Assembly: GCF_001687585.2 (NCBI RefSeq) | Contig: NZ_CP016537.2 | Coordinates: 24,001-88,000, forward strand | From: Planococcus halocryophilus | Lineage (GTDB): Bacteria; Bacillota; Bacilli; Bacillales_A; Planococcaceae | Reading direction: 5' to 3' | DNA: 64,000 nucleotides | Part shown: positions 63,520 through 64,000 of the stretch, piece after piece | Numbering within the stretch: the first letter of the stretch is position 1 | How the letters are laid out: each line of letters opens with the position of its first letter | The notes under the pieces: model-generated | What the model was told of the DNA's origin: nothing | Database searches by the model: none | Seen by the model: only the letters and a program-made list of their open reading frames with translations | Made by a program: the position numbers and the translations under genes

Positions 63520-64000
63520 TGAACCTTGAAAACTGAACAGCAAAACGTCAACAAAACGCAACGGTCGCGCAAAACGGCCCGCGCAAAACTTACTGATCAA
63601 CGCAAGTAGATCAAAGCGAATCGTGCGTCTTCGGACGGCGATACGCCAGCAGTATTGAGCAATCAACACTACTCTATAATGGAGAGTTTGATCCTGGCTC
63701 AGGACGAACGCTGGCGGCGTGCCTAATACATGCAAGTCGAGCGGAACCAGAGGAGCTTGCTCCTTCTGGTTTAGCGGCGGACGGGTGAGTAACACGTGGG
63801 CAACCTGCCCTGCAGATCGGGATAACTCCGGGAAACCGGTGCTAATACCGAATAGTTTGCGGCCTCTCCTGAGGCTGCACGGAAAGACGGTTTCGGCTGT
63901 CACTGCAGGATGGGCCCGCGGCGCATTAGCTAGTTGGTGGGGTAATGGCCTACCAAGGCGACGATGCGTAGCCGACCTGAGAGGGTGATCGGCCACACTG
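63520..64000 (+). repeat. Direct repeat of rrn leader and 16S 5' end (other copy 6221-6701)
   Basis: From TGAACCTTGAAAACTGAAC onward I see no difference from the first operon up to the window end; the offset is constant at 57299. The promoter regions upstream of the repeat are unrelated. Confidence 0.95.
63677..64000 (+). rRNA. rrs: 16S ribosomal RNA, 5' part, cut by window end
   Basis: The first 324 bases of a second 16S gene, beginning at the same GAGAGTTTGATCCTGGCTCAG block as the first copy and with no visible difference from it. The rest lies beyond the window. Confidence 0.97.

Noticed and set aside
63415..63996. 193-codon minus-strand frame antisense to the second rrn leader and 16S
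   Set aside because: It overlaps the rrn promoter, leader and 16S; most of it repeats the frame antisense to the first operon, which follows from rRNA conservation.

Overview
The window is core chromosome from a low-GC Gram-positive bacterium of the order Bacillales, almost certainly a Planococcus-type member of the Planococcaceae. The 16S gene reads like Planococcus from memory. Gene order follows the Bacillus subtilis dnaX to lysS segment near the replication origin almost gene for gene. The origin itself is not in the window.

Layout. 1-5.9 kb: the end of a YitT-family membrane protein gene, dgk-dck, tRNA-Ser (minus strand), SRP RNA, dnaX-ebfC-recR. 6.1-11.3 kb: a complete rrn operon (16S-23S-5S, no spacer tRNA). 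11.4-22.0 kb: a YaaO-type decarboxylase, ppx-ppk1 (polyphosphate), tmk, darA, holB, ricT, yabA, trmN6, yazA, rsmI. 22.0-31.5 kb: an intergenic repeat cluster, abrB (minus), metG, tatD, a YabE-like 3D-domain protein, rnmV-rsmA, veg, ispE, purR-ridA. 32.0-43.5 kb: spoVG, glmU-prs, ctc, pth, mfd, a flippase, mazG-rqcP. 43.5-50.4 kb: an SLH/SH3/VanY carboxypeptidase and a minus-strand carA-carB-argF operon. 50.7-63.3 kb: divIC, an S1 protein, tRNA-Met (minus), tilS-hpt-ftsH, coaX-hslO-PrsA-like, cysK, folP-folB-folK, lysS. From 63.4 kb a second rrn operon begins; its leader and first 324 bases of 16S look identical to those of the first.

The genes serve information processing (replication clamp loader, 16S methyltransferases, RNase M5, tRNA enzymes, ribosome quality control), nucleotide and PRPP metabolism, folate, cysteine and arginine synthesis, cell wall precursors, c-di-AMP sensing, polyphosphate turnover and membrane proteolysis.

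The main biological signal is what is missing. Sporulation genes that lie between these same neighbours in B. subtilis (bofA, csfB, yabG, sspF, fin, spoVT, yabP, yabQ, spoIIE) are absent, which fits a non-spore-forming lineage. Yet regulatory DNA tied to that programme looks intact: tandem Spo0A-box-like sites at abrB, a sigma-H-like promoter at spoVG and a sigma-B-like promoter at ctc. Two families of non-coding interspersed repeats also occur; both copies of one are bracketed by related hairpins. I found no CRISPR array, prophage, insertion sequence, toxin-antitoxin or defence system, and no convincing undescribed multi-gene system. Names rest on remembered family motifs and synteny; no database search was run.
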